Positions 17,939 to 26,789 of a DNA stretch of 64,000 nucleotides are shown here, piece after piece (the stretch's first letter is position 1; the number at the start of each line of letters is the position of its first letter). Under the pieces are notes generated by a model. That model was not told the origin of the DNA, made no database searches, and saw nothing but the letters and a program-made list of their open reading frames with translations. The stretch lies in the NCBI GenBank assembly GCA_021404565.1, contig JAAWWF010000007.1:248001-312000 (forward strand). Direction: 5' to 3'. Origin of the DNA: Roseivirga sp. (GTDB lineage Bacteria > Bacteroidota > Bacteroidia > Cytophagales > Cyclobacteriaceae). The position numbers were made by a program, and so were the translations under genes.

Positions 17939-19285
17939 CTACTCCTCCAGCAGTTCCAGTTTAAACACCCGAATCAACTCGTAGTCGCGTTCCTCTTCTC
18001 CATCATTGGGAATGAACACAAAAATTTCGTCCAGTCCGTTTCCTCCGATAATTTTACCCCTGGTTTTCCTGTGATTATTGAACTCCAATTGACCCTCTTT
18101 TGGCTCAAGCAAGGGAATCTCAAAATCGGGAAGTACTTTTTCAGATCCCTTAAAGAGCTGATAATAGTGTCGGTAGTACTTTCTTCTGAATCGTGGCCAT
18201 TCTTCGCTTTTCCCCGTACCTCCTGTGGCAATCAACTTATTGACGGCCGCCATTGGCAAAGCAGCATTGTAACGTAGCAGCGTATACTCCCCGATCTGTA
18301 TAATATCTTGATAATTTGAGTTGGCCATACGACCACCGAAATTACTCCATCGCAAGCCTCCATTATCACTGTCACCCGGGGCCCTGCCTGTTTCGGTTTC
18401 AAACTCAAAATAGTCAGGTTCCAGGGAATAAGTCTCCAATACATCCCCCGTCTTCATATCATAAACCGTTATCTCGGGAATCTCAGGATAGATAGACAAA
18501 AGCTTATTCTCGCGATGATTCAAGGCCAACCTGGGAGGAAATGCAGAATGTGGGAAATTACTGCCGGCTGCATAGATAGGATGGTCCGGGTAACCGTGAG
18601 ATGCAATCAAGGAATTTGATTTTGATTCGGTACCAAGATTACTTTCTTGTTTTTCAAAGTCATAAAACCATAATGGTGTACTAATCTGAAAAAGACTGTC
18701 CCAGGCCCTTCTGGACTCCTCCATTCCCTTAGGAAAACCTATTGATACATGCTTACCATCTGCCGAAAAGCCTGCGCGCTGGTCTGAAATGCCAATGCGG
18801 TCCAGGGTGTTTATCTCTTTATACTGATTCATAAAGGAGCCGTCATACTGATATTGATACAAGCCCTTGGAGGCAAATACTCCTACTGAGTTTGGGCCCA
18901 TAAAGAAATTATCCATAGCACCCGGACCATGACCTTCAGGCCCTCTGTCGGTATGGTTGAACTGGTGAATGATCTTACCCTGCCTGTTGATGACCAAATG
19001 CCCCAATTCATTTTTCTTAGGGCTGGAGCCTATGACTATTCTGTAAGCACCAATATCTCCTCCCAAAAAAAGCTGAGATTCAGGCTGATAGTCATAGACT
19101 TTGAAGTTGCCCATGACATCTATCATAATAGAATCTACCTGAACCAGACTCGCGTCTTTATAGGTGACAGCTTCAGACAGTAAGTCTGTTGAAACAGCTT
19201 CTTGCGGACTATCCGACTGGCAGGAAAACAGGCCTGCCAGGCAAAAGGTGATTAAAACAGTAAACAATTTCCTGATCTGATTCAT
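17939..19285 (-). CDS. DUF4221-like lipoprotein, copy 3
   Basis: This 448-residue lipoprotein (lipobox LFSC, Cys near 23) is closest to copy 2. It carries the same landmarks: IMIDVMGNFKVYDYQPESQLFLGGDIG, GPEGHGPGAMDNFF, FPPRLALNH, PEIPEITVYDM and the nearly invariant C-terminus IFVFIPNDGEEERDYELIRVFKLELLEE (given here in part). Near-identity of the C-terminus across copies against variable middle parts suggests the C-terminal strands are the functional or packing core. It has its own copy of the conserved upstream block. The gap to copy 2 is 107 bases. Confidence 0.72.
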   Translation of the reverse strand: MNQIRKLFTVLITFCLAGLFSCQSDSPQEAVSTDLLSEAVTYKDASLVQVDSIMIDVMGNFKVYDYQPESQLFLGGDIGAYRIVIGSSPKKNELGHLVINRQGKIIHQFNHTDRGPEGHGPGAMDNFFMGPNSVGVFASKGLYQYQYDGSFMNQYKEINTLDRIGISDQRAGFSADGKHVSIGFPKGMEESRRAWDSLFQISTPLWFYDFEKQESNLGTESKSNSLIASHGYPDHPIYAAGSNFPHSAFPPRLALNHRENKLLSIYPEIPEITVYDMKTGDVLETYSLEPDYFEFETETGRAPGDSDNGGLRWSNFGGRMANSNYQDIIQIGEYTLLRYNAALPMAAVNKLIATGGTGKSEEWPRFRRKYYRHYYQLFKGSEKVLPDFEIPLLEPKEGQLEFNNHRKTRGKIIGGNGLDEIFVFIPNDGEEERDYELIRVFKLELLEE

Positions 19286-19309
19286 AGATAATGTGTTAAA
19301 GAAACGAAT

Positions 19310-19362
19310 AAAGTCGTACTTTAACTATGAATCAAGTTTTTCTACGATTTGAATCGTAAATA
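19310..19362 (-). promoter_or_regulatory. Conserved upstream block with dyad, before copy 3
   Basis: This is the second instance of the 53-nt block. The dyad is TACGAT (19343-19348), TTGA, ATCGTA (19353-19358), 58 bases ahead of the ATG. The four spacer bases differ from those at 17907-17910 while the arms are identical, as expected for a protein-binding site. Confidence 0.6.
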
Positions 19363-19422
19363 GCAAAAACAGACTACCTTACACAAGTCGTGTAGTCACC
19401 TAATGTTAAGAAGGGGGGACAA

Positions 19423-21822
19423 TCATTCGTCCCGTAGCCTCTCAGATGGATTAGAAACAGCAGCCTTGAAAGTCTGCATGCTGATAGTGAGAAAGGCAAT
19501 GGCCCCCGATATGATTGCTGCCAGGATAAATGGTAACGCATTCAGATCAATACTATAAGCATAACCATTCAACCAATCGGACATGAAATACCATGCTACC
19601 GGAAATGCCAGCACCACTGCTACGCCCACCAGGATCACAAACTCTTTGGAAAGAATACCAATTATTTGCTTCACTGAAGCTCCCAGCACTTTGCGGATAC
19701 TGATCTCCTTGCTTCTTTGTGATACGGTGAACGATGCCAGACCAAAGAGTCCGAGACAGGCCAGGAAAATGGCCAGGCCACTAAAAATGGTAAAGAGTTG
19801 GCTTCTTTGAGTTTCTGAAGTATAGAGCACCTGAAATCTCTCATCAAGGAAATTGTATCTGATGGGCGAATCAGGCGAGAATTTCGCATAAAGGTCTTCT
19901 ACACTTCTCACGGTTTCGCGCATGGTATTGCCCTCAATCTTGACTGAAAGGCTCCGCATGCTATTGGGTCGGTTGACCAAAATCATAGGTACAATCTCGC
20001 TTTGCAGCGACTCAAAATGAAAATCACTGACTACCCCGATAACCTTACCGCGCACTCCATTATAGACAAAGTTTTGACCAACTGCCTCCTCTGCCGTTTC
20101 CCAGCCGATGGTTTTGACAGACCGCTCATTGAGAATAAAAGAGGCAGAATCTCTGGTAAAGTCTTTCGTAAAATTGCGGCCACTGGCCATCTCCATGCTA
20201 TAGGTAGGAATGAAATCAGGGTCTATGCTCAGTACCTTGATTACCAATGGTGTCTGCTGCATTTCTCCGTCTATTTCTACCATGGCCCCCTGCGAATCGA
20301 GTAGTTGGCTGGATGGAACACGGCTGGAGCCTCCTACTGACTTGACACCGCTTAAGTTTAACAGCTCATTCTTGAAAGTTTCGTACTGGGCCCCTACCTG
20401 CTGGCTCACTCCCAGCACCATCATTTGGTCACGGTCATAGCCCAGGTTTTTGTTCTGGATAAAGTTCAGCTGCTGGTACACTACTACAGTACATACAATG
20501 AGAATCACAGAAATAGTGAATTGTACTACCACCAGAAGCCTTCTCAATGCACCACTTTTAGCCCCCCCGGTAAGTTTACCTTTTAGTACCCTGAGCGGTT
20601 GAAAAGAAGAAAGGTAAAATGCAGGATAGCTACCCGACAGGATTCCTACTAACAAGGCTCCTCCCAGAATGGCCCCGATGAGCCCGAGGTTCTCAACCAC
20701 ATTAAACTCCAGTTGAAGCTCCGTAAACTCTCTGAAAAAAGGAAGGATCAGCGAGGTGGCCACGGTAGCCAGTAATACCGCGAAAAGCACCAGCAATATA
20801 GATTCGACCAGAAACTGGTTGATCAGGCTGCTTTTGCCCGCTCCGAATACCTTTCTCATGCCTACTTCCTTGGCCCTGTTGGCAGAACGAGCTGTGGCCA
20901 GGTTCATATAATTGATACAGGCTATGGCCAGGATAAGAATGGCAATGGATGAAAAGATATAGACATAAGTAATGTCACTGTTCTGGCCCTGCTCATCAGA
21001 GAGGTTTGAATGCAAATGAACATCCAGTAGGCGCTGTATATGCAGCTCATTGAAGCTCAAGGCATTTTCACCTACTACTCTTACCAGAAAATCATCCAGC
21101 CTGCGCTGAACCTCTTCTATACGGCCGTCTTCTTTAAGCGTAAAAAGGGTGCTAAAGCTATTACTGCCAAAGGCACGCATCATGCTTTCTCTACCACCCC
21201 AAAAGGCCTCTGCTGGGGTAAAATCTGCCATAAGGTCTATTTGATAAGACGAGTTCTCAGGCATTCTTTTGTAAATACCTCTGACCAGAAGATCCACCGA
21301 AGATCCGTAAGTAATGGTCTTACCGATCGGATCTTCATCGCCAAAATACCGACTGGCCATTTCATCAGAGATTACGACTGAGCCCGGCTGGCGCAGTGCT
21401 TCTGTCAAATCTCCCTCTATGGTTTCAAAAGTGAGTATCTCTGTAATTTCAGGATCAGCAAAGCCAAAGTTAGGCTCATTGAATACCTTATCTTCATAAG
21501 TTACCGTACCACCAAAAACTGCAAAACGACCAATTTTGTCAATCTCATTGATGTACTCTTCTCTTAACAGGGGAGCGAAAGGTGGTGCAACTCGTGAAAG
21601 GTGCAGAGAGGTAGAACCATCCTGACTCTTGAATTCACGGGTAAACCGATAAATGTTGTCGGCATTCTCATGGAAGGTATCATAGCTACGCTCTTCCTGA
21701 ATAAAGAGACCGATGAGCATACAGCAGGAAAGGCCTACGGCCAGTCCGAGAATGTTGATAAAGGAAAATGCTTTGTGTTTACGCAGGTTACGCAAACCAA
21801 TCTTCATGTAGTTCCTGAACAT
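19423..21822 (-). CDS. ABC transporter permease (FtsX/MacB type)
   Basis: This 799-residue permease has two MacB_PCD periplasmic domains alternating with FtsX four-helix units. A helix near 20-40 (AFSFINILGLAVGLSCCMLIGLFI) is followed by a periplasmic domain, three helices around 290-400 containing ARSANRAKEVGMRKVFGA, a second N-terminal-type helix near 430-450, a periplasmic domain, and a C-terminal three-helix FtsX unit with SKEISIRKVLGAS. The usual start is MFRNYMKIGLRNLRKHK, the ATG at 21822. No ATPase gene is adjacent. This orphan architecture is common and multicopy in Cytophagales, and substrates are unknown. Confidence 0.88.
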   Translation of the reverse strand: MFRNYMKIGLRNLRKHKAFSFINILGLAVGLSCCMLIGLFIQEERSYDTFHENADNIYRFTREFKSQDGSTSLHLSRVAPPFAPLLREEYINEIDKIGRFAVFGGTVTYEDKVFNEPNFGFADPEITEILTFETIEGDLTEALRQPGSVVISDEMASRYFGDEDPIGKTITYGSSVDLLVRGIYKRMPENSSYQIDLMADFTPAEAFWGGRESMMRAFGSNSFSTLFTLKEDGRIEEVQRRLDDFLVRVVGENALSFNELHIQRLLDVHLHSNLSDEQGQNSDITYVYIFSSIAILILAIACINYMNLATARSANRAKEVGMRKVFGAGKSSLINQFLVESILLVLFAVLLATVATSLILPFFREFTELQLEFNVVENLGLIGAILGGALLVGILSGSYPAFYLSSFQPLRVLKGKLTGGAKSGALRRLLVVVQFTISVILIVCTVVVYQQLNFIQNKNLGYDRDQMMVLGVSQQVGAQYETFKNELLNLSGVKSVGGSSRVPSSQLLDSQGAMVEIDGEMQQTPLVIKVLSIDPDFIPTYSMEMASGRNFTKDFTRDSASFILNERSVKTIGWETAEEAVGQNFVYNGVRGKVIGVVSDFHFESLQSEIVPMILVNRPNSMRSLSVKIEGNTMRETVRSVEDLYAKFSPDSPIRYNFLDERFQVLYTSETQRSQLFTIFSGLAIFLACLGLFGLASFTVSQRSKEISIRKVLGASVKQIIGILSKEFVILVGVAVVLAFPVAWYFMSDWLNGYAYSIDLNALPFILAAIISGAIAFLTISMQTFKAAVSNPSERLRDE

Positions 21823-22002
21823 AGTGGTGTTGTTAAGTCTTTGAGTTTGGGCACTGGTAATACTCTCAAAATTAAAAAACGTTACAGCACCGATGTAACA
21901 GACATCACTTTTCCCCAATAGTTGCAGGAGGGTGTTCAACTAAAAAGAGACACCTAATAGAATAAGTACCTCTTAAAACCTCAGTATATCTTAAAGCCAT
22001 GT

Positions 22003-22884
22003 TTAGTTGGCCATTGGCTCCACGGTATAGCCTGCCTGTTTCAGTAGTTCGATCACCCCGTTACCTCCTGCCAGGTGCATCGCTCCTACAGCGATAAAAG
22101 TAGACTTATCTTTGGCCAGTTTGGCAATTTTCGGAATCCAGGCTTCATTTCTATTATCCAGTAGCTCTGCCTCATATTTGGCATATTCGGGCGACTCCGT
22201 CATTGAAGCATAGAGGGCATTCAGATCCTGGGCCTTGTAGTCTGCAACCATTTTGGCAAACTCTCCCTTGCTATCTTCTTTTTCATCCATCATGTCAACA
22301 ATCCACTGAATCTGTTCCTTTTCCGGAATACCATCGAAGATCGCCATCTGGCTGGCACCTGTTTCCAGGCCTACGAGCTCTTTGCTTTGTGCAGCAGCCA
22401 TTTGCACAAAACTTCCCTCGTAAGATGCGGGTTGTGTACAATCCAGGATGGTGAGATACATCACCGACAGAAGACCAAAGGGTTTCATTCCTTTCATCAT
22501 GCCCATACCCATTCCTGTTTTACTCTTCATTAAGGTATCGAGCTTATTGTAGTCTTCCTCTGACATCTGGCCTTTATAGTCTATCCCACCAGGTGCCATC
22601 ATTGCCATTTGTATACCTTGCATCTCCTGTGGATTGTCCATATCCAGCTCAAGAGCCACCTGTTCAGCAGCTTTGAAAGCAGCCTTGAGTTCATCGCTAA
22701 TCACAAAATCATCGGGGCAGATGAGGTGAATTGTGCCATAGAGATAGGAAGGTTTCTCCAATCCGTTACCGGAGATTTTCCAAAGCAACGAATTAGCATC
22801 CTGGGCGGATATGTTTAGGGTAAGCGTAAGGAGCAGGCCCACAATCCATGATCCTCTTATCATCGTTAATAATCTTGTTTTCAT
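22003..22884 (-). CDS. TraB/GumN family protein
   Basis: This is an exported 293-residue protein (signal peptide to about residue 27, ISAQ) of the TraB/GumN family, related to Tiki-type metalloproteases. Landmarks are the N-terminal PSYLYGTIHLICPDDF (with GTIH), the middle LELDM, and the C-terminal VGAMHLAGGNGVIELLKQAGYTVE with the second conserved GAxH. The family is proposed to hold two GxxH metal ligands; substrates are unknown. The start is the ATG at 22884, which gives the signal peptide. Confidence 0.87.
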   Translation of the reverse strand: MKTRLLTMIRGSWIVGLLLTLTLNISAQDANSLLWKISGNGLEKPSYLYGTIHLICPDDFVISDELKAAFKAAEQVALELDMDNPQEMQGIQMAMMAPGGIDYKGQMSEEDYNKLDTLMKSKTGMGMGMMKGMKPFGLLSVMYLTILDCTQPASYEGSFVQMAAAQSKELVGLETGASQMAIFDGIPEKEQIQWIVDMMDEKEDSKGEFAKMVADYKAQDLNALYASMTESPEYAKYEAELLDNRNEAWIPKIAKLAKDKSTFIAVGAMHLAGGNGVIELLKQAGYTVEPMAN

Positions 22885-22976
22885 AATCGAAAGTATTCTC
22901 AAATAGTAAACACATAACCTATCAATACACGAATGGTTTGTTGTCTGCCTGGAAGTAAAATACACAAGATGGCTTT

Positions 22977-23855
22977 TTACTTCTTTCTATTGGTGATGAA
23001 CACACCTGCGAAGATGGCGGCTATGCCCAAAATCTGACCCGTGATGAGTACTTCACCATCAATAAGCCCCCAGACAATAGCCACAATGGGTATGAAATAG
23101 GTAACCGTACTGGTGAAAATAGGTGTGGTTAGCTGTACCAGTTTATTAAACAGAATCAGCGCAATGGCGGTACCCATGACACCAAGCAGAGAAATAAAAC
23201 CAAGGGCCCTCCAGGCACCATCTACTGAAGTAAGCGTTACCGAAAAATCAGTCGAAGTAAACAAGTATATAGCCGCCAGGGGCCCCACGAAAAGTATGCT
23301 TACACTGGTAATGACTACCGGGTTGAGGTCGGCCAGGTGGAACTTAATGATATTCAGGTTGGCCCCATAACAAATGGTAGCAAGCACTATAAATAATGCG
23401 TAATAATTGAGTTGAGACAGATCACCTCCGCTGCCAGCCAACAGTAGTACAGCCGTGCCTACAAAGGCCATGATCAGACCCAGAATTTTATCTCTTGTTG
23501 CTTTCTGCTTATAGAATATCACTCCCATGATCAATACAAAGATGGGTGTCAGTCCGTTGAGCACTCCTGTAATACCACTATCCAGCCTTGTCTGCCCTAT
23601 GGCAAAAAGGAAAGCCGGTATGAAGCTTCCCAGCAGCCCGATAAAGAACAAAAGCTTCATATGGGGCACCGACAGCTTTGAGAGTTTCGGTAGGGAAACA
23701 GGCAACAGAAAGATACAAGCCGCCAGAATTCTGAGTGCTCCCACCTCACCAGCAGTAAACACCTCAAGGCCCCTTTTAATCAGGATAAAGGAGCTACCCC
23801 AAATCAATGAAAGAATGACTAAAAGGCCCCAGGCCAGCACTTTTTGGTTTTTCAT
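22977..23855 (-). CDS. EamA (DMT superfamily) transporter
   Basis: This is a 292-residue permease with ten helices in two EamA repeats. The first contains LSLIWGSSFILIKRGLE near the N-terminus and the second GVMGTAIALILFNKL with a closing VFITNRKK. Such proteins export small metabolites or amino acids; the substrate is not readable. The start ATG at 23855 overlaps the stop of the upstream dus gene as TGATG, indicating coupled translation with a functionally unrelated neighbour. Confidence 0.88.
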   Translation of the reverse strand: MKNQKVLAWGLLVILSLIWGSSFILIKRGLEVFTAGEVGALRILAACIFLLPVSLPKLSKLSVPHMKLLFFIGLLGSFIPAFLFAIGQTRLDSGITGVLNGLTPIFVLIMGVIFYKQKATRDKILGLIMAFVGTAVLLLAGSGGDLSQLNYYALFIVLATICYGANLNIIKFHLADLNPVVITSVSILFVGPLAAIYLFTSTDFSVTLTSVDGAWRALGFISLLGVMGTAIALILFNKLVQLTTPIFTSTVTYFIPIVAIVWGLIDGEVLITGQILGIAAIFAGVFITNRKK

Positions 23856-24850
23856 CAAGCCATCGCGTAAGCATCCGCAAACTCAACTGAAATCTGGTCC
23901 AACAGGTCAAAAAGCTCTGCAGGATTTTCAGATTCTACCAGTCGCTGGCGGAAGGGCTTGAAGTTAGGTATTCCCCTGAAATAATTGGTGTAATGCCTTC
24001 GCATTTCATAGATGCCCTGACGCTCGTTTTTCCATTCCAATGAAAACTCCAGATGCTTCTTGGCTGTCGCTACGCGCTCATCCATATCAGGAGCTGGCAA
24101 ATGCTCTCCGGTTTTCATAAAATGTTTTATCTCGTTGAAGATCCAGGGGTAGCCTATGGAAGCTCTGCCAATCATGATACCATCGACACCATAACGGTTT
24201 TTGTAGTCCAGAGCTTTTTCAGGAGAATCGATATCTCCGTTTCCAAAGATGGGGATATGAATATCAGGATGATGCTTTACTTCAGAGATAAACTCCCAGT
24301 TGGCTTCACCTTTATACATTTGCTTACGGGTACGGCCATGAATGGTGAGGGCTTTGATACCTACGTCCTGCAGTCTTTTGGCTACTTCAATGATTTTGAT
24401 GGTACTGTCATCCCAGCCCAGACGGGTCTTCACCGTCACCGGCAAGCTCACCTGCTTTACAATCTCGTCAGTCATCTGCTGCATCTTTGGCAAGTCGAGC
24501 AGAATACCCGCACCGGCTCCTTTGCAAGCCACTTTTTTCACAGGGCAGCCATAGTTAATATCTACAATCTCCGGCTCGGCAGATTCTGCAATGGCAGCAG
24601 CCTGTCGCATTGACTCTATCTTATCGCCAAAAATCTGAATGCCAATAGGCCTTTCGTAATCGTAAATATCCAGTTTCTGCACACTCTTCTCTGCATGGCG
24701 AATTAATCCCTCTGAAGAGATAAATTCTGTATACATGAGATCGGCTCCGTTTTCCTTACAAACAGCCCTGAAGGGTGGATCGCTCACATCCTCCATGGGA
24801 GCAAGCAATAGTGGAAAGTCTCCTAATTCTATGTCCGCAATTTTGACCAC
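23855..24850 (-). CDS. dusB: tRNA-dihydrouridine synthase DusB
   Basis: This FMN enzyme reduces specific uridines in tRNA D-loops. The 331-residue protein has a TIM-barrel N-terminal half with LLAPMEDVSDPPFR (about 15-28), the active-site NYGCPVKKVACKGAGA (catalytic Cys about 103), KTRLGWD, HGRTRKQMYKGEANW and GNGDIDSPE, plus a helical C-terminal RNA-binding part. The start is a GTG at 24850, matching the usual MVKI N-terminus of Bacteroidota members. It is divergent from the CPBP protease gene with 35 bases between starts. Confidence 0.93.
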   Translation of the reverse strand: MVKIADIELGDFPLLLAPMEDVSDPPFRAVCKENGADLMYTEFISSEGLIRHAEKSVQKLDIYDYERPIGIQIFGDKIESMRQAAAIAESAEPEIVDINYGCPVKKVACKGAGAGILLDLPKMQQMTDEIVKQVSLPVTVKTRLGWDDSTIKIIEVAKRLQDVGIKALTIHGRTRKQMYKGEANWEFISEVKHHPDIHIPIFGNGDIDSPEKALDYKNRYGVDGIMIGRASIGYPWIFNEIKHFMKTGEHLPAPDMDERVATAKKHLEFSLEWKNERQGIYEMRRHYTNYFRGIPNFKPFRQRLVESENPAELFDLLDQISVEFADAYAMA

Positions 24851-24885
24851 GTGTGTTCGAAATTTTGGCGTAAATTTACGCCATT

Positions 24886-25836
24886 ATGACGAGAATTGAT
24901 AAGGCAATAGATTTATCAGGCGGCCGGCCGAGTTCAAGCAGCTTCTGGACTGCTTTCGGTTTGTTAATTGCTGGGTTTTTCATAGGGCAGTTTGTATCAG
25001 CCATGTTCGTATACGGGTTCATGTTTGCCAATGGTGCTACGATGGAAGATATCGCAGACCCTTCAGCGATGTTTGACTATGTTTCACTGAGCCAATTACT
25101 ACTGTCTCAGGCATTTTATACACTGGTATTTACATTTCTTACCCCCTGGTTCTACCTGAAGTATATTGCAAAAAAAGGTGTCAAAGACCTCTACCAACAG
25201 TACAAAACCCCATTGCTACCGGCCATTCTTACCGTTTTGGCTACGGTTGCTTTCATGTTTGTGAACGTGTACCTAGTAGAATGGAATGCCGGTATTGATC
25301 TGCCAGAATCAATGGACGCTTTTGAAAGACTCGTAAAGTCAATTGAAGAGAGTCTTGCTGAAACAACAGAGAAGTTCACCACATTCAATTCTTTCGGGAG
25401 TTTTCTGATGGGTTTCATTGTAATAGCCGTACTACCAGGGATCGGAGAAGAAATCATGTTTCGTGGAGTATTACAGAATACACTCCACAAGTATTCTGGT
25501 AACAAACATATCGCCATTTGGGTAACGGGCTTCATCTTTGCTGCCATCCACTTACAATTCTATGGAGTAGTACCCCGCATGATGCTTGGCGTTCTTTTCG
25601 GATACCTCTACGTATGGTCTGGTAACCTGTGGCTGCCCATCATCTCTCATATCACCAACAATGGCCTTGCGGTAATACTTACCTATGCCTCTCAACTGGA
25701 GGCCACCGATCTAGATATTGACGATACCGAAAGCATGCCCGACTGGGTCAGCGCGATTGGTTTGGTCATATGTCTTGGCTTACTGTTCCTGTTGAGAAAT
25801 TACTATCTTCGGTCAAAATCGAAAAATGAGGTTTAG
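24886..25836 (+). CDS. CPBP family intramembrane glutamic endopeptidase
   Basis: This is a 316-residue polytopic membrane protein of the CPBP (Abi/CAAX protease Rce1-like) family. The catalytic motifs are GIGEEIMFRGVLQ (EExxxR, about residues 186-195), FAAIHLQFY (second motif with His) and the third motif around PIISHITNN. Rce1-type enzymes cleave C-terminal prenylated or other membrane peptides; bacterial substrates are mostly unknown, with roles in bacteriocin self-immunity or signalling. It precedes cdsA in the same direction with a 56-base gap to the chosen cdsA start. Confidence 0.9.
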   Translation: MTRIDKAIDLSGGRPSSSSFWTAFGLLIAGFFIGQFVSAMFVYGFMFANGATMEDIADPSAMFDYVSLSQLLLSQAFYTLVFTFLTPWFYLKYIAKKGVKDLYQQYKTPLLPAILTVLATVAFMFVNVYLVEWNAGIDLPESMDAFERLVKSIEESLAETTEKFTTFNSFGSFLMGFIVIAVLPGIGEEIMFRGVLQNTLHKYSGNKHIAIWVTGFIFAAIHLQFYGVVPRMMLGVLFGYLYVWSGNLWLPIISHITNNGLAVILTYASQLEATDLDIDDTESMPDWVSAIGLVICLGLLFLLRNYYLRSKSKNEV

Positions 25837-25892
25837 GCAGGCGATTTATCCTGGTACGGTACAGCATCGAAGTAATATCGACCTTGCCTGAT

Positions 25893-26705
25893 ATGAGCAA
25901 TCTCGTACAGCGCATTATAACTGCACTACTGGGTGTCGGCATTATTATTACTGCCATTGTCTTCAGCGATTTGACCTTCGCCCTGCTCTTCATGGTCATC
26001 ATGGTGCTCACCCTCCGCGAGTTCTATGGCCTGGCAAAGGACTCGGGCAGTCAACCTTTTGTTTATTGGGGTCTGCTTTTTAGTGTGGTTCTTTTTGGGC
26101 TTTCCTATGGGGTATTGTCGGGTAGTATCACTGCACAATGGCTCTGGTTGCTTCCTCCTATACTGCTCTTTTGCTTTCTGTTTCCCCTTTACAAATTGGG
26201 AGACGTACATCCCATCAACTGCCTGGCCGTTACCTTATTGGGTATTATTTATATAGCCATTCCCATGACCTGCCTGTTAGTCATCGGCTTTCGTACTGGT
26301 GAGTACGACTATGGCATTATTATCGGCCTGCTCTTTGCCCAGTGGTCTAATGATACCGGTGGGTACATCGCGGGCAGAAGCCTGGGCAAAACCAAACTAT
26401 TCGAAAAGGTGTCGCCAAAAAAAACCTGGGAAGGTACCGTAGGTGGTGCCGTACTGGCTTTTGGCATTGTCTACATACTGAGCCTGTATTTCGATAGCCT
26501 TAATACCTGGGAATGGATGGGTCTCTCATTAATTGTGGTTGTTTTTGGCAGTTTTGGCGATTTGGTGGAGTCACTCTTCAAAAGAACTTTCGCCATTAAG
26601 GACTCGGGCAGCTCGATCCCCGGCCACGGTGGCTTTCTCGATCGCTTTGACGGGCTAATTCTGGCACTGCCATTTGCCACCGCCTATGTAATGCTTATTT
26701 CCTGA
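25893..26705 (+). CDS. cdsA: Phosphatidate cytidylyltransferase
   Basis: CdsA makes CDP-diacylglycerol from phosphatidic acid and CTP, feeding phosphatidylethanolamine and phosphatidylglycerol synthesis. The 270-residue protein has about eight membrane helices and the family signature near the C-terminus, KDSGSSIPGHGGFLDRFDGL. The upstream motif SPKKTWEGTVGG is also present. The ATG at 25893 was chosen over an in-frame TTG three codons earlier. A phosphatidylserine decarboxylase-like gene lies 1.4 kb downstream, so two phospholipid genes flank gdh. Confidence 0.95.
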   Translation: MSNLVQRIITALLGVGIIITAIVFSDLTFALLFMVIMVLTLREFYGLAKDSGSQPFVYWGLLFSVVLFGLSYGVLSGSITAQWLWLLPPILLFCFLFPLYKLGDVHPINCLAVTLLGIIYIAIPMTCLLVIGFRTGEYDYGIIIGLLFAQWSNDTGGYIAGRSLGKTKLFEKVSPKKTWEGTVGGAVLAFGIVYILSLYFDSLNTWEWMGLSLIVVVFGSFGDLVESLFKRTFAIKDSGSSIPGHGGFLDRFDGLILALPFATAYVMLIS

Positions 26706-26712
26706 TCACTAA

Positions 26713-26735
26713 ATATCCTGCGTGTATTAGGATAT
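26713..26735. repeat. Inverted repeat between cdsA and gdh
   Basis: A perfect 7-bp dyad ATATCCT / AGGATAT is separated by nine bases, 8 bases after the cdsA stop. There is no T-run, so it could be an operator for the following gene or a weak 3' hairpin. Confidence 0.45.
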
Positions 26736-26753
26736 ATTCCCTTAAAATTTCTT

Positions 26754-26761
26754 TAATTTTG
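26754..26761 (+). promoter_or_regulatory. Bacteroidota-type -7 element before gdh
   Basis: The octamer TAATTTTG matches the TAnnTTTG -7 consensus of Bacteroidota promoters. It lies 28 bases ahead of the glutamate dehydrogenase ATG. No convincing -33 TTTG was found. Confidence 0.45.
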
Positions 26762-26789
26762 ACCAGTTTTAAAAAACACTTTTCTTCGT

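Noticed and set aside
15086-19362. Mobile-element origin of the lipoprotein triplication
   Set aside because: No transposase, terminal repeats or target duplications were seen. Simple tandem duplication explains the arrangement.
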